A stretch of DNA of 64,000 nucleotides from Cololabis saira (taxonomy: Eukaryota; Chordata; Actinopteri; Beloniformes; Belonidae), in NCBI RefSeq assembly GCF_033807715.1, contig NC_084601.1, positions 651,001-715,000 of the forward strand, in the 5' to 3' direction. Made by a program: the position numbers and the translations under genes. Of this stretch, positions 1 through 10,813 are shown piece by piece. A model generated the notes under the pieces. That model was not told the origin of the DNA, did no database searches, and worked only from the letters and a program-made list of their open reading frames with translations. The first letter of the stretch is position 1, and each line of letters starts with the position of its first letter.

Positions 1-599
1 TGTTATTATAGCCAGATCATTTTAATGCTTGATGGAGGCAACAGCACAACATCTGCAAAATCACAACTCAAAGTGTGGATGTAGTAATTATCACCTCAAT
101 GTATATGTGAACTTGAGGTAGAAAGAAAACAGATTCTCATTCAGAGAAAATGGTGTTTGATTTTTTTTCAACTTCTCTGTGCCAGTGAGAGGTACATTAG
201 AGTTTTGCCAAATTTACTTTAATCTGTTTACACAGTACAAAACAAAAGTTCTCTCTTAACCAGGTTCACGAGTTTGTCCTGTGTATGAATCTAACTAATG
301 AACTAATGTATTCTTAAAGTATTGCAAAGGGACTTTTGCTATTATTCTCTCTAAGGCACTTCCTTTTCAGGTGCCTTTACAACAATGTCAGGGATTTAGT
401 CTTGTTCAGTCACTTGCTGTGTCATTATCTCCTTTTCTTCTCCTCCCTTCCTCTTGGGTCTATTAGTCAACTATGCTGTGAAGTCAAGCGCTTTATCTTT
501 GATAGACGCATTGTAGATGTGTGAGATATTGCTTCTTAAGTTCCCTCGAAGCAGAAAGAGTAGTACCCTTTTCATTAATCCTTATGCAAATGTTTGCAA
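1..599. other. Low-copy non-coding sequence
   Basis: AT-rich sequence with no convincing coding frame; the 62-codon frame at 336-524 has no recognisable domain. No repeat family recognised. Confidence 0.5.
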
Positions 600-990
600 T
601 AAAAATGGGAGTTAGAAGGTCCTGGATTCAATTCTCGCTGGGGACGCTGTGGGTGACGAGTGCGTGTAAAGTTCCCCCATGACTTTATCGTCCACACCCT
701 GGGTGGGGTTGGAACCCTCAACACTCACCCTGGGTGGGGTTGGAACCCTCAACCCTCACCCTGGGTGGGGTTGGAACCCTCAACCCTCACCCTGGGTGGG
801 GTTGGAACCCTCAACCCTCACCCTGGGTGGGGTTGGAACCCTCAACCCTCACCCTGGGTGGGGTTGGAACCCTCAACCCTCACCCTGGGTGGGGTTGGTG
901 AAAGGATCTTTCTGTGTGGAGTTTGCATGTTCTCCCCGTGTTCCCTTGGGTAGCTAATGTTCTCTACCTTCACAAAAACATGCAACAGTC
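600..990 (+). repeat. Teleost dispersed repeat fragment (SINE-like) hosting a minisatellite
   Basis: The flanks (about 617-694 and 899-955) read like one dispersed fish repeat. It has a degenerate tRNA B-box-like stretch at about 624-640, and the stretch around 905-945 is a phrase I associate with common teleost repeats. The middle is expanded into a tandem array (separate entry). Family assignment is from memory and needs a repeat-library search. Confidence 0.5.
695..899. repeat. 31-bp minisatellite, about 6.6 copies
   Basis: The unit begins CACCCTGGGTGGGGTTGGAA and recurs at 695, 726, 757, 788, 819, 850 and 881, an exact 31-bp period. The first unit has one substitution; the rest are essentially identical. 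Because 31 is not a multiple of three, the same sequence passes through all frames and creates two overlapping open frames that are not genes. Confidence 0.97.
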
Positions 991-1199
991 CTGGCTCTAC
1001 TGCCCCCTCTGGCCAACCGGGGAACGGAAGGGGTGGGGAGGATCTGGCCAGAATAACGTGATCCTTCCACGTGCTACGTCCGGCCGGAGAAGCCCCACCC
1101 TGTCTGGTGAAATCTGCTCACTCCTCAGGTTAAGGAGGAGACCTGAGCTCAGTGCAGGAACTCCCGGGGTTGGTAGAGGGAGCAATGCCCAGGACTGAC

Positions 1200-1655
1200 T
1201 TAGGTAGGAGCACTGGGTGATAAAAATGTGAAAAACATCGGGATAAAAATGTTTAAAAAAAAATAGGAGTTAGCAAAGCTTTGTTTCACCCACCTAGGCC
1301 AAAAGATGCCCCTAGATTGTCGACTATTTATAAAGGATTTTATTGAGGAAACCATGAGCTGACCAATCACAGCTGAGGACCTTATATTATTTTAAAGAAC
1401 ACATATGCTGTATTGTCTTTAGGAGGGGTTCTGGAGTGAAAACCTAGGAAGCTGGAATTGGGCCGACGTCCTCTTTGATTCTTTCTAGTGACGGAACTGA
1501 TAGCATCTAGTGCAGGGGTCACCAACCCTGGTCATTCAGCATGTTTTAGCTGCTTCCCTGCTTCCCCACAACCTGATAAAAATGACTGTCATTAACAGAG
1601 TTGTGCAGACCTTGATGACAAGCTGATGACGACCATTAATTAGAATCAGGTAAAA
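1200..1655. other. Low-copy non-coding sequence
   Basis: No coding frame, repeat or regulatory element that I can support. Confidence 0.4.
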
Positions 1656-1671
1656 TGGCTTAAAGGTAAAT

Positions 1672-1910
1672 GGCTTACACTTATATAGCGCTTTCCAGCC
1701 GTACTCCTACAGCCCCAAAGCGCTTTACACTGTACACATTCACCCACACATTCACACATTCACACACCGGTTGTCGGCGGAGCTGCCACACAACGGCACT
1801 GGCCTGACAACCGGTTGGGCAAGACAAAACCTGTCTTGCCCAAGGACACTTTGGTGGACACAGGAGGAACTAGGGTTGGAACCACTGACCTTCAGGTTCA
1901 TGGGCAGGGA
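1672..1910 (+). repeat. Teleost dispersed repeat (TATATAGCGCTTT type)
   Basis: Contains the phrase ACTTATATAGCGCTTTCCAG, then AAAGCGCTTTACACTG, a run of CATTCACAC, and TTGCCCAAGGACACTTTGG, in the order seen in a very common fish interspersed repeat. No coding capacity. The class is not decided from sequence alone. Confidence 0.6.
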
Positions 1911-2900
1911 ACATGGGAAACATCTACATTTTAAACATGCTGCATAGGTGACGGTGAGCCCTGGTATACAGACTTACCCAACGACAGTTCCAGGCCACCT
2001 GGTGGTGGTAGTGCATCACCTTCCTGTTAACCAACTGCTAGGACACAATAGAGGATGAAGAAAGCAGAGGCTGTTGTGGAAAAAGTGTCTACTAGAGTGT
2101 TGCCAGATGTATGCTAAATATTGTCTTTGTACGATAACTTTTACCTTTGTACGATGTACAATCTATAATAGAAAATGTGCGATAATTTCACAAAGCCTCT
2201 CACAGGATGACTTTTTTTCATGACTAATATTAATATTCACTATAGGTTTGATTTTTAATCAGATTCAGCAGATGAATTTGTTCACAATCTATCTGGTGTT
2301 TTAAATGACATTTAATTACCCTCTGTTGTCATTCCTCACTACCTCTTTCCTTAGCCTCTCCTCCCTCCCATCAAAATACATGGTAGTCCCTTCTCATTCA
2401 GTATTGTCAAATTTGTAGTGTACGATCATTTTTGTGTAATTTGGTTTTGGGTATCCGGCAAACTTGATGTATTAGTAAGACTGAAACAATATTAACAACA
2501 CTCAAGGATGAAGACAATAGAGGCAAAACTCGTTTGAACTCAGTGAACTCATACTGAACTCACAGAGTGACTGAAAATACATTTTGCATTACACACCAAA
2601 GCAGAAAACCGTAGTAGAATGAGAAGATCAGTGTTAATTTTGATGTTTATGTTTGCTGATGTCTGTGCACTGCAGTGAATGAGATGAGACAACTCATTAG
2701 AAGGAAACACCGGGATGACTGAAGGCTTTCTCCTGCATGTTTAGGCAACACAGAGCATTTCATTGTCTATCTTTCAGTCTAAATATGTTATGTATTTGAT
2801 TGTATTGTATTTGTATATATGTATTTGATTGAACGGTTGTTCAATCAAATACACAAACTTGAATGGCATTGTGGCATCACAGAAAATGCGTGTGTACATG
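1911..2900. other. Low-copy non-coding sequence
   Basis: AT-rich, no domain-bearing frame, no repeat recognised. Confidence 0.4.
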
Positions 2901-3005
<105 letters not shown>

Positions 3006-3009
3006 TATG

Positions 3010-3854
3010 TATGTAAGTACGTATGTATATAATATATTGCTGTGGACCCGGTTTAATGTCATCCAGACATGAAAATAACATTGATATAACCGGTTGTTGA
3101 CTTTTAAAGACAGACATGAAAAATAAATGAAAACCTTAAATGTATTTAATTATTAGAGATTTGGCACTTTTGACAAGTTGTTTTGATGATTAATTGATTG
3201 ACCAATTTTCTTATGAATGGCTTCACTGATTTTCTCATTCTTAAAGAACTAATTAATAGTTGATTTTAAAGTTGTTGTTTTTTTGTAATCAGCAGCTTAG
3301 TGGTATTAAGATGAGGTGCAGCTGAGAGTGACAGAAAGCCATGGGACGGGATTAAAGTGCTGCAGTGGACTGGCTTAAAGTCTTTACACCCTACAGATCC
3401 CGCTCATCCACTCCAATATTACTGCTTCTGTACTTAGATGACGATGCGGGACAGTAAATCTGATGACAAGAGTAAGAAAAGACACTTTCAACTGAAACTG
3501 CAAGCTAAACACACAGTTTCTCTGTGTAAACTTGAAAAAATAAAAGTATAGTATTCCTAGCGGAGTTCTGGGATGAAGATGAGTAATTGTAATAAACTAA
3601 TAGAACTACAGAATTAATTCAAACATACAGGCTGTCATCCTGAATATGAATCTGTCGATGGCACCGGGATCAGAGATAAGAGGATAATTATAGTGTACTA
3701 ACCATTCAAACTCTGCCTGTTAATTCAACACTGATCTGAGGGCATGGTCTGGTCTACATATGACATAACATAAAACAACTTTAGTTTATCCAGTCAAGTT
3801 TTAAAGGTTGCAGGTTGTGTTTCATCAAAAACATTCAAATCTTAAAAATGGCAC
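3010..3854. other. Low-copy non-coding sequence
   Basis: No supported gene or repeat. Confidence 0.4.
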
Positions 3855-4026
3855 TTAAAGTGGATTTATTATGAAAAACAGGTTTTTTCTTGCTTTAACA
3901 TATATAAAGTGGTCTCCCCTCAGCCTGCCAACTCAGAGAAGGAGGAAAGCAACCAGATTCTGCAGGGTCTGTACAGCCGCCCGGATGAGCCGTCCAGTGT
4001 CATGAGACTTTTACGAGCCGTTTAGA

Positions 4027-4064
4027 ATCTGCTCCCATCGTTACGTAACGACGGGAGCAGATTT
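4027..4064. repeat. Near-perfect 38-bp palindrome
   Basis: Arms AATCTGCTCCCATCGTTACG and its complement meet at a TTACGTAA centre, with one mismatch. It lies inside the TTAA-flanked element. Confidence 0.85.
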
Positions 4065-4642
4065 CCATAGGTCTCCTCCGCTGCTGAAACCACGCCCACA
4101 ACTAACTCCACCGGCCGGAGCTTCCACCATTGTTCAGAAGCGGTGACTGTTTGAACAACGAGGGGAAAGTGGAAATTAGGTTTTGCATCGACATTTACCC
4201 TCATAAAAGGATCAGTACCAACAGAACGGACCCGGCAACTGCACACAAGTCAGCGGTAAGTGACGTTATTTTTTTATGTTATTCATATTTGTCTACAAGT
4301 ATGATCTTTGCATGGGCTAAGTATTTAGCTTAGCTCCGGTGTAACACCGGAGCTTTATTAGTAATTTTTTTCTGTTTATGGTTTCAGATCTTCCAAACAC
4401 CTGAATCTGTTCAACGACACCTTCAGAAGACGCACGGTCCTTCCTTGAGCCAGCAATAGTGCATACATGTTATTTTTTTTTTTTTAACAATAAAGTTGCC
4501 GTTTGTGAACATTCAGTGTTGTGATTTCTTTACAGTTAACATGATTCATTTTTCTTGTAACATAAGAAATTAAATGATGAGGAATCGGAGTAAATAACTG
4601 TTAGTGTGAAGACGAGGTGACCCGTTCCCTCTTCAGGGAACT

Positions 4643-4733
4643 AAAGGCTGATTTATGGTTCCGCGTTACACCAACGCAGAGCCTACGGCGTAGGGTACGC
4701 GTCGATTTAACGCAGAACCGTAATTCAGGCTTT
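4643..4733. mobile_element. Foldback MITE, TACGGCGTAGG family, copy 1
   Basis: 91 bp that is almost all inverted repeat. The left end AAAGGCTGATTTATGGTTCC pairs with the right end (AAAGCCTGAATTACGGTTCT read on minus), around a CCTACGGCGTAGG palindrome. Four related copies lie at 18,600, 24,199, 24,738 and 55,824. Confidence 0.85.
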
Positions 4734-4820
4734 AAGATCCGTTTACACCGTGTAACTGAATGAGAGCGTCCGACTATCGAGACCATCAAGCGTCGAGCTG
4801 CCTGACATCGGACGCTCTCT

Positions 4821-4902
4821 GTCCACACTGAAACCGTTAAACTCTCTCTGTCCACACTGAAACCGTTAAACTCTCTCTGTCCACACTGAAACTGTTAAAC
4901 TC
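4821..4902. repeat. 29-bp tandem repeat, 3 copies
   Basis: GTCCACACTGAAACCGTTAA recurs at 4821, 4850 and 4879; the third copy has one substitution and is shorter. Confidence 0.95.
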
Positions 4903-5251
4903 ACGGCCAGTTAGGACAGTCCAATACTAAAAAAATAAAGCAATGGAATTTATTTTGTCGCCGACGCTCGCTCGCATGGGACACGCTTTGAGCTCCTGCT
5001 CTTCTGCCCGGAGCGAGGCTTTGTTCCCTCCCCTGCTACACGTCATTCAGGCAGCCAATCAGCACAGAGCTCATTATCATAGCCCCGCCCCTCAGAATCC
5101 ATCATAGAGAAGGTTAGAAGCGGTAAAAATAGAGACATGGCCCACAGGCTGAATTTCTGTTTTATGTAGAAAAAACAAGCTTTAGATTGTTTCTAAGACA
5201 TTTAAGGCCTGTTTAAAATATCCATTAAATGCCATAATAGGTCTCCTTTAA

Positions 5252-6289
5252 GGACATTTCTAAATAGTCTTCTTGTGATCCAAACAAATGTATGCATTAA
5301 GCCTCAACTGCTTATGAAATTTTAAGCATGGTCAAAAACAAGTGAGCATCACAATTTCAATTAAATTACTTAAAAATAATTTTGCAATCTCAGTTAGAAG
5401 TAGTGTAGCTGCCCAATGCCACAAAGATTTATTTTACTTTGTTTGCTTTTGTTTTATTTCTCAAATGTTATTACAACTATTCTGGTACAAATTCACACAG
5501 TAGCCCTGGAGTTGCCAGTCACTACAAATCATTTGCTAGTGGGCAGAGAGGGAGGGATGAATGGATGGATAGATGTTGATATAACTTATAGTTGTATGAT
5601 TTACTGATAAACTATTCTCTATGCTTTGCTTGGGTTTTATTGTGTTTTTGCAAGAAAATAAATATTGAGCTCACATGATGATTAATTTAGTACATAATAA
5701 AGAAAGAAAGGAACACTGGGGGGCGCCATTGATCTTCAATATAACCAAGGTGGGAGCACAAAAAGATCACCTGTCAATGAAAGTTTTTCCTGAGCTGTTG
5801 TTACTGGACCCAGCAGTTATGTTTCACAGGAACCATTGAAATTAGTTATCAAATTAAGGTTAAAAAATAATGTTTGGATTTATTCGTGAAGTCTCAAGTA
5901 GGAAAACTGTATTATACTAAATGGATTAAACTTTGAAAAAACTTGCAATTTATTCTGCTTTGATTATTAAAAGACTGAGATTCATGAACAACAACTAAAA
6001 AAAAATCAGTTGTTGATAGACTTATTATGTTAAACATGTACACTGGTGGCACAAGATGATCTGATTTTATGTGCAACAATTGTTCTGTCTGAGTTCATCG
6101 TAGCTAAAAACTAATATTCTTCCTATATTAAAAATTCCTTACATAGTTTAAAAGAAAAAATGACAGATTTAAAGTTGATAAAAGGGAGCAACTTCCAGAT
6201 GTTGCTAGCTAACATGTTTTCAGGCAGCGGACTTCTTGCAGGGGCAACAAATATATCAGTACCAGCAGTAGGCCTACTTGAGTCGTAAA
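5252..6289. other. Low-copy non-coding sequence
   Basis: The 63-codon frame at 5416-5607 starts with a hydrophobic stretch but has no family features and no supporting splice or polyA context. I see nothing else. Confidence 0.4.
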
Positions 6290-6946
6290 AAAATCAGGGG
6301 GGATGGTGGATTTTATCATATGGGGACAGATAATTTGTGCTGATTACAAATAATATAATATATTACAAATAATAGCAGTGACCAAAACACCTGCAGAAAT
6401 ACTGCAGGAATGACATAGCAGCAGTTAAATGCAGCCTTCTGTAAGCTTTAAATATCCACTGGGCTTACATCAAATACATCAAATACATTTTGCAAAAACG
6501 CAAAATCTTAACAAGAATATTTATCTTATTTCTAGTTAAAATGTCTCATTTTAGTAAAGAAATCTCATTGCACTTAAAACAAGACAAAAACAACAATTTT
6601 CATTTGTTTCAAGTGGATTTTCACTTAAAATAAGTAGAAAAATCTGCATGTGGAACAAGATTTTTTTTGCTTGTAATAAGAAGATAAATCTTGTCCCACT
6701 GGCAGATTTTACTACTTATTTCAAGTGAAAATTGACTTGAAACAGGTGAAAATTGTCAGTTATTTTTCTGGTGTTATTTTTCTGGTGATGACTCTAAATG
6801 TTGAAATAGCAGTAAAAACACATTCATTGATTTAATGACATAAGGGATGGAAAGGGGGGATGGCAGTTTTACAGGGGGGATGATTTTGACCGTTTTTATT
6901 TCAGGGGGGGGTGCCACCCCCCCCCCCCCCCCCCCCCACCCCCCCG
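6290..6946. repeat. G/C-run dispersed repeat with homopolymer tail
   Basis: Two related GGGGGGATGG stretches (about 6297-6330 and 6840-6905) flank a foldback segment, and the region ends in a C homopolymer interrupted by one A (6917-6946). The GGGGGGATG phrasing resembles a common fish repeat tail; class unknown. The end of this tract abuts the first tyrosine-recombinase retroelement. Confidence 0.5.
6594..6755. repeat. Foldback repeat, about 75-bp arms
   Basis: 6594-6668 (starting CAATTTTCATTTGTTTCAAG) is closely matched by the minus-strand reading of 6680-6755 (CAATTTTCACCTGTTTCAAG). This leaves only a short T-rich loop, a hairpin-type MITE organisation. Confidence 0.8.
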
Positions 6947-7079
6947 GTGATCTATGGATCAGTCGATGCGTTGTGGGGAAGCTGGTAGGGAATCCGCCGC
7001 AGCGCCCGGGCAACGACGAACCCCCAAAACCGTGGATTATTTAAGGAGATGAGACTGAGCGGATCTGAGGTCGCTAAGA

Positions 7080-8960
7080 TCTGAGCGAATGTAGCGATGA
7101 TAGCCCATGAGCTGTATGAGGTGCTCTGGGATACGTGGCGGGAGGCTGAAGTGCCGGCTCCGATCCTAAGGAGTGACCGGCGTAGTGCGTTGGGGAGATG
7201 CCAGATAAGGAGAGTATATGACGGAAGCGATGGTGAAACCAGAAACTGGTGACGACTGTCCTGACTCGGACGCAAGGATCTGTTGAAGATGTGCTCTGTG
7301 TTTTCCAGGAAGACAAGTAGTTGGGTTGGCCAGGGTCTCGAAGTATTCAGGGGTGATTGGTCTTCGGGGATGAGAAACGAGAAAGAGAGTCGGTGATGGT
7401 GGTGGAGTGACCGAGGACATGTGCTGCATGGAGGATAAATTGATGTATGGCTGAGTGCCAGACTAGACGGCGCATGAACAGCATGATGGATGTGGAGTTG
7501 GAGCGTCCTTTATTGATTATGTCGATACTTATCGATAGGAAGATGATGGCGATGATGGTGGCGAAGAAGATGGCGATGATGATGGCGATGATGATGGCGA
7601 TGAATGATGATGGCGATGATGATGATGGCGATGACGAAGGCGATGACGATGGCGAAGGCGAAGACGAAGGCGATAACGATGATGATGATGGCGATGAATG
7701 AAAATGGCGATGATGATGATGGCGATGAAGATGATGACGAAGGCAATGACGATGGCGATGACGATGGCGAAGACGAAGGCGATGACGATGACGATGACGA
7801 TAACGATGCCGATGCCAATGATGATGGCAGTGACGATGTCGATGGCGATGACAAAGGCGATGACAATGACGATGAAGATGATGGCGATGATGGTGGCGAA
7901 GACGATGCCGATGACGGCGATGAATGATGATGGCGATGATGATGATGGCGATGACGAAGGCGATAAAGATGACGATAACGATGACGATGCCAATGACGAT
8001 GCAAATGATGATGGCAATGACGATGGCGATGGCGATGACGATGACGATGGCGATGACGAAGGAGATAACGATGACGATGATGGCGATGATGGTGGCGAAG
8101 ACGATGCCGATGGCGATGAATGATGATGGCGATGATGATGATGATGGCGATGATGATGATGGCGATGACGATGGCGGTGACGAAGGCGATAACGATGACG
8201 ATAACGATGATGATGCCAATGACGATGCAAATGACGATGGCAATGACTATGGCAATGACGATGATGATCTATCGTTCGGTCGAAACGTTGTGGTATTCGT
8301 TTGCGCGCTCTGAGGGCCGTCCTGCTGCGAACCATCTGCCATCGTAAAGCCCCCAAAACCGATTGAAGGAGCAGCATCAGTGTATGGATTGATGTCGTGG
8401 GGGTGAGCCAGTTGGTCATCATAAAAGAAAGTGATCCCCTTCCAGGTGGCAAGGAGGTTGAGCCACAACGAAGCTCGGCACGGCTCGAGTTGTCCGGGGA
8501 GATGGGAGACAAGAGAGATGGAACAGCGGAAGCGATGGACGGCAAGTGGGAGATGAAGGCCCGCCCTTGGGGAATAATGCGCAAGGCAAAATTGAGGTGG
8601 CCCGGGAGGGAGAGGAGTTGGCGTTTGGTGCAGCCTGGAGCTAAGAGGAAATAGAAGACCGATAAATAAGAAGACCGATTCGGTTGAGCTTTCGGTTGGA
8701 AGAGAAGCCTGAAACAGGTCCGTATCGAGAGTGATACCAAGGAATTCGAGGGAGGTGGAGGGGCCCACCGTTTTCTCAGCGGACAATGGAACCCCGAGTT
8801 CGGAGAAAACGGAAGTCAGGGTGACCAGGCCGGAAGCGGGTGGCGATGACAGAGGGGTAACGATGAGGAATCATTCAAGAGATGGACGAGGAAGGAATGC
8901 CGTGGTTGTTGGAGAGGATCCAGCAGAGGGCCTCTGAAGGTGTCGAAAAGTTAGGGGCTA
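7080..8960 (-). pseudogene. RT-RNase H-tyrosine recombinase remnant, copy A
   Basis: On the minus strand, 8786-8290 encodes a DIRS-type RT end and RNase H start: SAEKTVGPSTSLEFLGITL, TKRQLLSLPGHLNFALRI and DAAPSIGFGGF (about 8378-8347). The active-site region at 8891-8866 reads LVHLLND where the family has a YxDD-type motif. After the tandem array, 7520-7350 gives the RNase H tail with INKGRS, AAHVLGHST and DSLSRF. Next, 7340-7080 gives the recombinase C-terminus in shifting frames, with a GHS box and LRIGAG. Most of the recombinase N-terminal part is missing: only about 150 bp separate the RNase H end from the GHS box. Several frameshifts are present. In the family the product copies RNA to DNA and integrates the circular cDNA; this copy cannot. 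Confidence 0.8.
7535..8270. repeat. GATGGC/GATGAC trinucleotide-hexanucleotide array (copy A)
   Basis: About 735 bp of imperfect GATGGC, GATGAC and GATGAT units with interspersed GAAGGC and AATGAC. It encodes Asp/Gly or Met/Ala on plus and Ser/Pro, His/Arg or Ile/Ala on minus, so every frame is open and none is a real gene. It sits exactly between the DAAPSIGFGGF start and the INKGRS end of the retroelement's RNase H. Confidence 0.95.
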
Positions 8961-9048
8961 CTTTTGCAGTGACTGACTGCAAGTAGTATACACCTCGCCA
9001 GCGGACGCTGAAGTACACCAGCCCGGAAGCGGGTGGCGATGAGAGAGG

Positions 9049-9590
9049 GTGCCAGAAACCCTGGCCGGATCTAGCGGCTGTAGTTGGTGGAGGTGGGCTG
9101 AGGGGGGCAGTGGCATCCCGGTGCCAGTTCCCCCGGCTGAAGTTAGCTGTTGTAGGTGCTGGAGGTGGATTAGGTGCTGGAGGTGGGCTGAGGGGGGCAG
9201 TGGCATCCCGGTGCCAGAAACCCCGGCCGGATCTAGCTGCAGTAGTTGGTGGAGGTGGGCTGGGGGGGGTGCAGCGGCATCCCGGTGCCGGAAACCCCAG
9301 CCGGATCTAGCTGCTGTGGTTGGTGGAGGTGGGCTGAGGGGGGCAGTGGCATCCCGGTGCCAGAAACCCCAGCCGGATCTAGCTGCTGTAGTTGGTGGAG
9401 GTGGGCTGGGGGGGGCAGTGGCATCCCGGTGCCAGAAACCCCAGCCGGATCTAGCTTCTGTAGTGGCATCCCGGTGCCAGAAACCCCAGCCGGATCTAGC
9501 TGCTGTAGTGGCATCCCGGTGCCAGAAACCCCAGCCGGATCTAGCTGCTGTAGTGGCATCCCGGTGCCAGGGACCTTGGGGAGGGAGGGA
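9049..9590. repeat. Minisatellite block 1, copy A (units of about 72 and 45 bp)
   Basis: TGGCATCCCGGTGCCAG-type motifs start at 9110, 9200, 9274, 9346, 9419, 9463, 9508 and 9553. Most spacings are about 72-74 bp, then 44-45 bp. The short unit lacks the TTGGTGGAGGTGGGCTG spacer. Both lengths are close to multiples of three, keeping the minus-strand frame open as 24-aa or 15-aa repeats containing GTGMPL. Each unit carries a short inverted repeat (see findings). Confidence 0.93.
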
Positions 9591-9859
9591 GGAGATTGCT
9601 GGTGTGGTTGGAAATCCGACCTGCGACGACGGCTATGGGCTGATCCGGATTGTCCGCGTCCTCTTCCCTCCGATGGCGGAGGTGGGCTGGAAAGGCTGGA
9701 AGATGGTGAGCTGCAGTGATGCCGGATGTTCAGAAGGGATGAACCGGGTGGAATGTGGACGACTGAAGAGGCAGAAGTTTCTGGGCGGCTGTCAGGCTCG
9801 GGAGAGCGGTGTTTCGGGCACGGCGGCGGCTGAGGAGTTTGCCTCCTCCGAAACATGGC

Positions 9860-10570
9860 GGGGTGTGCTAGCATCCCGGTGCTAGTAACACCGCTGAGTT
9901 AGCTGTTGTAGGTGCTGGGGGTGGGCTGGGGGGGGCTAGCAACCCGGTGCTAGTTACCCCAGCCCCGAAGTTAGCTGTTGTAGGTTTGTTTGCGCAGGTT
10001 TGGCCGGAACCGGAGAAGTGCGGGAAGTGAAAGCGTTGGGATGACGGACGGCGGGATTAGCTGTGGACGGGGTGAAATGAGTAGTTGCCTGCGGGGCCAG
10101 AACGGGTTGAGGAAGGAAACTGGGTTGAAATGCGGTGGGAGGGATGCCGGGTACCGACATCACGATGCCGGTGGCCCCCAACCGAGGTAACCTGTTGGGA
10201 CTGATGGAGCTGGGAAGCAGAGGATCCTGGCAACCCGGTGCCAAGAGCCCCTTCTAGCGCTGGCGGTTGAGGCTGCTGAATGAGCATAGCCGGGGTTTCT
10301 AGCATCCCGGTGCTAAAAACCCCGGCTGAGTTAGCTGTTGTAGGTGCCGGGGGTGGACTGGGGGGGGGGGGGCCTAGCAACCCGGTGCTAGCAACCCCGG
10401 CCGGATCGCTGCTGTACTTGCTGGAGGTGGGAGCTAGCAACCCGATGCTAGCAACCCTGGCCGAAGTTAGCTGTTGTACTTGCTGGGGGTGGGCTGAGGT
10501 GGGAGCTAGCAACCCGGTGCTAGCAACCCCGGCCGAAGTTAGCTGTTGTAGTTGCTGGAGGTGGGCAGTG
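9860..10570. repeat. Minisatellite block 2, copy A (CTAGCA-stem variant)
   Basis: The same consensus as block 1 but with GCTAGCAACCCGGTGCTAGC-type cores at about 9868, 9937, 10,298, 10,374, 10,435 and 10,506, and one GGCAACCCGGTGCC core at 10,229. Spacings in the final cluster are 76, 60 and 71 bp. A G homopolymer of about 14 lies at 10,358-10,371. Confidence 0.88.
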
Positions 10571-10785
10571 TAACGATGGAATCGTTTGTTTCCACACGGA
10601 CGGCTTAAGGTGAAAGACCGCTCATGTGCAGTTGAGGTTCCTGCAATGAGGCAACGTTGTTTGGAGATTATGTTTAACGAGAATGTTAATAAAAGACCTT
10701 GTGAGTAAAGGTAATGCTCAACGTCCGGTTTGTACGATCGCTTCTCTTTTACTATTGCGGTCTATGGGAAAAGCTTTCGGGGCCC

Positions 10786-10813
10786 CTTTTTTTTTTTTTT
10801 TTTTTTTTTTTGG
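10786..10813. repeat. T homopolymer in copy A
   Basis: About 25 T in a row; the matching place in copy B (48,679) has only about 14, showing independent slippage after the copies separated. Confidence 0.9.

Larger units (their letters stand above)
3855..5251. mobile_element. TTAA-flanked non-autonomous DNA transposon, 1.4 kb
   Basis: TTAA occurs at 3855-3858 and 5248-5251. The ends are inverted repeats: TTAAAGTGGATTTATTATG on the left against TTAAAGGAGACCTATTATG when the right end is read on the minus strand. TTAA target duplication is characteristic of piggyBac and Kolobok superfamilies; I cannot choose between them. No transposase frame is visible. Inside are a 38-bp near-perfect palindrome (4027-4064), a nested foldback MITE (4643-4733) and a 29-bp tandem triplet (4821-4902). 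Confidence 0.75.

Noticed and set aside
7347..8347. Long open frames rich in Asp, Met, Ser/Pro, His/Arg or Ile/Ala on both strands (up to 403 codons)
   Set aside because: They are translations of the GATGGC/GATGAC array, which lacks stops in all frames. Only the flanking RT/RNase H pieces on minus carry family motifs.
9049..9590. CRISPR-like array of repeats and spacers
   Set aside because: Spacers are not unique (they repeat with the unit), the genome is vertebrate, and the structure is a minisatellite.
9049..9885. Plus-strand 278-codon frame with CQKPQPDLAAVV repeats
   Set aside because: Lies opposite to the retroelement's coding strand; open only because unit lengths are near multiples of three. 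The minus frame matches the element's orientation better, though even that is not proven coding.
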